Part shown: positions 62,680-64,000 of the stretch, piece after piece
Layout of the letters: each line of letters starts with the position of its first letter
Position numbering within the stretch: the stretch's first letter is position 1
Source: Diplodia intermedia
Lineage: Eukaryota > Ascomycota > Dothideomycetes > Botryosphaeriales > Botryosphaeriaceae
DNA length: 64,000 nucleotides
NCBI GenBank assembly: GCA_021495925.1
Contig: JAKEKT010000083.1
Coordinates: forward strand, 62,001 to 126,000
Direction: 5' to 3'
Notes under the pieces: model-generated
Seen by the model: the letters and a program-made list of their open reading frames with translations, nothing else
Databases searched by the model: none
Told to the model about the DNA's origin: nothing
Translations under genes and position numbers: made by a program

Positions 62680-64000
62680 TCAGGACTTCTTCAGAGCCGG
62701 CTTTGCCATCATTTCCTCGCGCCATTTCCAAAACGCCACAACCGTGGCGCCCGGCCCGACGAGCAAGTTCCCAAGAAGCAGCACGCCAACGGCCTTCAAC
62801 GCCGGCAGGCCAACAATTCCGACTCGCTTCATATCCCAGACATTCAGTACCAGCCAGACAAACATCATCAAGACGGTCATAAGAAGATCGAACTGGAAGA
62901 AGATCTTCATGCCGGCAGCAACGGTCGAAACGGGGCTGGTTGGGTGCACCGGCACGAACGCGCCTGCGATGGACATGTCGGACGATAGACCGAGAAATGC
63001 AAGGACCCCAACGTGCACTGCACTTGCGATGAAGAAGAGGACATGGTATAGCCGTTTCAGGTGTGGCATGTCAAATCCCTGGTAGTCTTCGACGGGCGCG
63101 TTGCTTTCTTTCAAGGCTGCGGGCTCACTCTGCAGTTCCGAAAGAACCATACTGAGCGGGCTGACCAGCACGGGTGTCAATTGCCACAGCGCAATGACTT
63201 CTTGAATGTACTGGGATTCCGCACCCAGCAGTACCATAAGAGCAGAGGGGAGGAGAAACCCGAGAATCAGAGATGGCAACAGTGCTTTGCTCACCGACTG
63301 CGGGATGCACCGCTCGGCCGGCATCCAGTAGGTGACGCCGTGGGAGGCGTTGAAGAAGACGAGAAAGTACAGAGGAAGCACGGTAGCAAGGCCGAACAAC
63401 TGCGCCAATACCATCCAAACGGCGGGGCTGCAAGGCAACGAGTCAGCAAACGGGCACAGCACACCAGCACCTCGGGGCGACACCGACCTCCAAACCAGGG
63501 ACCAGGTATTCCGCTTCCGCCACGACTCGACCAACACCACAGCCAAGAGCGGCAAAAACACCGAAACCAAGAAGTATCCCGCCAACAGCCTGCTCTCGCC
63601 GCCCTCAGCGCCCGACACGACCGGCACGAAGACGGCGACGAACACCCTCGCCATCCGGCCGAGCGCCGAGGACCCGCTCAACCCGAAGACCTCCTCCTTC
63701 AACCGCAACCCCCCTCCCATCTCCGCAACCGCCCCCCGCACCACACTCGCCCGCACCAGCCCAACCGCCCCATCCGCCTCCCCAACACCAAACAGCACAT
63801 GCCTCCCCACCCCCGCCAACCCGACCAACCCAGCAACAACTCCTCTACCGCACCAGACGTTTCTGGCCGCACGAGGCGCCCGCAGCAACTCGTCCCAATA
63901 CGGCACCATCCGCCGCCGCCGTCGCCTCACGGCCACACCCTCCAAGCTCACCGCCCCCGCATACGCCTCCGACAGCAGCCGCAGCGTCGCCCCCGCCCCC
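62680..64000 (-). CDS. Multi-TM fungal membrane protein (5' truncated by window end)
   Basis: The frame is open to the window edge. Exons 63488-64000 and 62680-63425 flank a 62-nt intron (GTCGGT, GCTGAC branch, CAG); joining gives TWSLVW|SPAVWMVLAQLFG. At least 419 residues are visible. Hydrophobic segments include LLAGYFLVSVFLPLLAVVLV, QLFGLATVLPLYFLVFF, SLILGFLLPSALMVLLG, HVLFFIASAVHVGVLAFLG and LLMTVLMMFVWLVLNVW. The N-terminal visible part is Arg-rich then Gly/Val-rich. It resembles uncharacterised multi-pass proteins often found near fungal secondary-metabolite genes, but I cannot name the family. The initiating ATG lies beyond the window. Confidence 0.75.
   Translation of the reverse strand, partial: GAGATLRLLSEAYAGAVSLEGVAVRRRRRRMVPYWDELLRAPRAARNVWCGRGVVAGLVGLAGVGRHVLFGVGEADGAVGLVRASVVRGAVAEMGGGLRLKEEVFGLSGSSALGRMARVFVAVFVPVVSGAEGGESRLLAGYFLVSVFLPLLAVVLVESWRKRNTWSLVWRSVSPRGAGVLCPFADSLPCSPAVWMVLAQLFGLATVLPLYFLVFFNASHGVTYWMPAERCIPQSVSKALLPSLILGFLLPSALMVLLGAESQYIQEVIALWQLTPVLVSPLSMVLSELQSEPAALKESNAPVEDYQGFDMPHLKRLYHVLFFIASAVHVGVLAFLGLSSDMSIAGAFVPVHPTSPVSTVAAGMKIFFQFDLLMTVLMMFVWLVLNVWDMKRVGIVGLPALKAVGVLLLGNLLVGPGATVVAFWKWREEMMAKPALKKS

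Overview
This window is nuclear DNA of a filamentous ascomycete (Pezizomycotina, most likely a Sordariomycete-type plant-associated or saprotrophic mould; that placement is inference). The support is short GT-AG introns of about 48-90 nt with CTGAC/CTAAC-like branch sites, Zn2Cys6 regulators, HET-domain genes, RTA1, rhodopsin-domain and UNC93-like membrane proteins, a cutinase and an AA1-like small secreted protein. Genes are spaced 0.3-3 kb apart on both strands with no operons. Coding blocks are GC-rich. Several gene-poor stretches are lower in GC and hold decayed gene pieces. I see no rRNA, tRNA or CRISPR.

Layout. 0-9.5 kb: 3' end of a nucleoside-phosphorylase-domain gene, an AA1-like secreted protein, a Zn2Cys6 regulator, an RTA1-like 7-TM protein, and tail-to-tail with it a four-part Zn2Cys6 gene that is only visible after splicing. 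9.5-19 kb: a long ORF-poor GC-rich interval, epoxide hydrolase, Gfo/Idh/MocA oxidoreductase, TMEM53/DUF829 hydrolase. 19-26 kb: relics, including a clear glycoside-hydrolase pseudogene, around a rhodopsin-domain membrane protein. 26-32 kb: RTF2, a second Gfo/Idh/MocA gene, and divergent from it a Zn2Cys6 regulator split by a 676-bp hAT-type MITE with an 8-bp target duplication. 33-38 kb: two membrane proteins of unknown role. 38-42 kb: relics, including an M35-like metallopeptidase with a frameshift. 42-50 kb: short-chain dehydrogenase (with a GC-AG intron), HET-domain gene, monocarboxylate-type MFS transporter, secreted proteins. 50-64 kb: DHA2-type MFS exporter, small unknown gene, aminotransferase relic, a 926-residue HET gene, cutinase, UNC93-like protein, and the 3' part of a multi-membrane protein leaving the window.

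How the genes relate. This is not an obvious biosynthetic cluster: no PKS, NRPS or terpene synthase is present. The themes are environmental interaction (cutinase, AA1-like protein, secreted proteins, exporters), sugar or polyol oxidation (two related Gfo/Idh/MocA enzymes, one paired divergently with a regulator) and non-self recognition (phosphorylase-type C-terminus plus two HET genes). The strongest observation is the MITE insertion: removing the element and one target copy rejoins the regulator in frame, so the loss looks recent. All coordinates and splice sites were read by eye from the sequence; family assignments rest on remembered motifs, not on searches.
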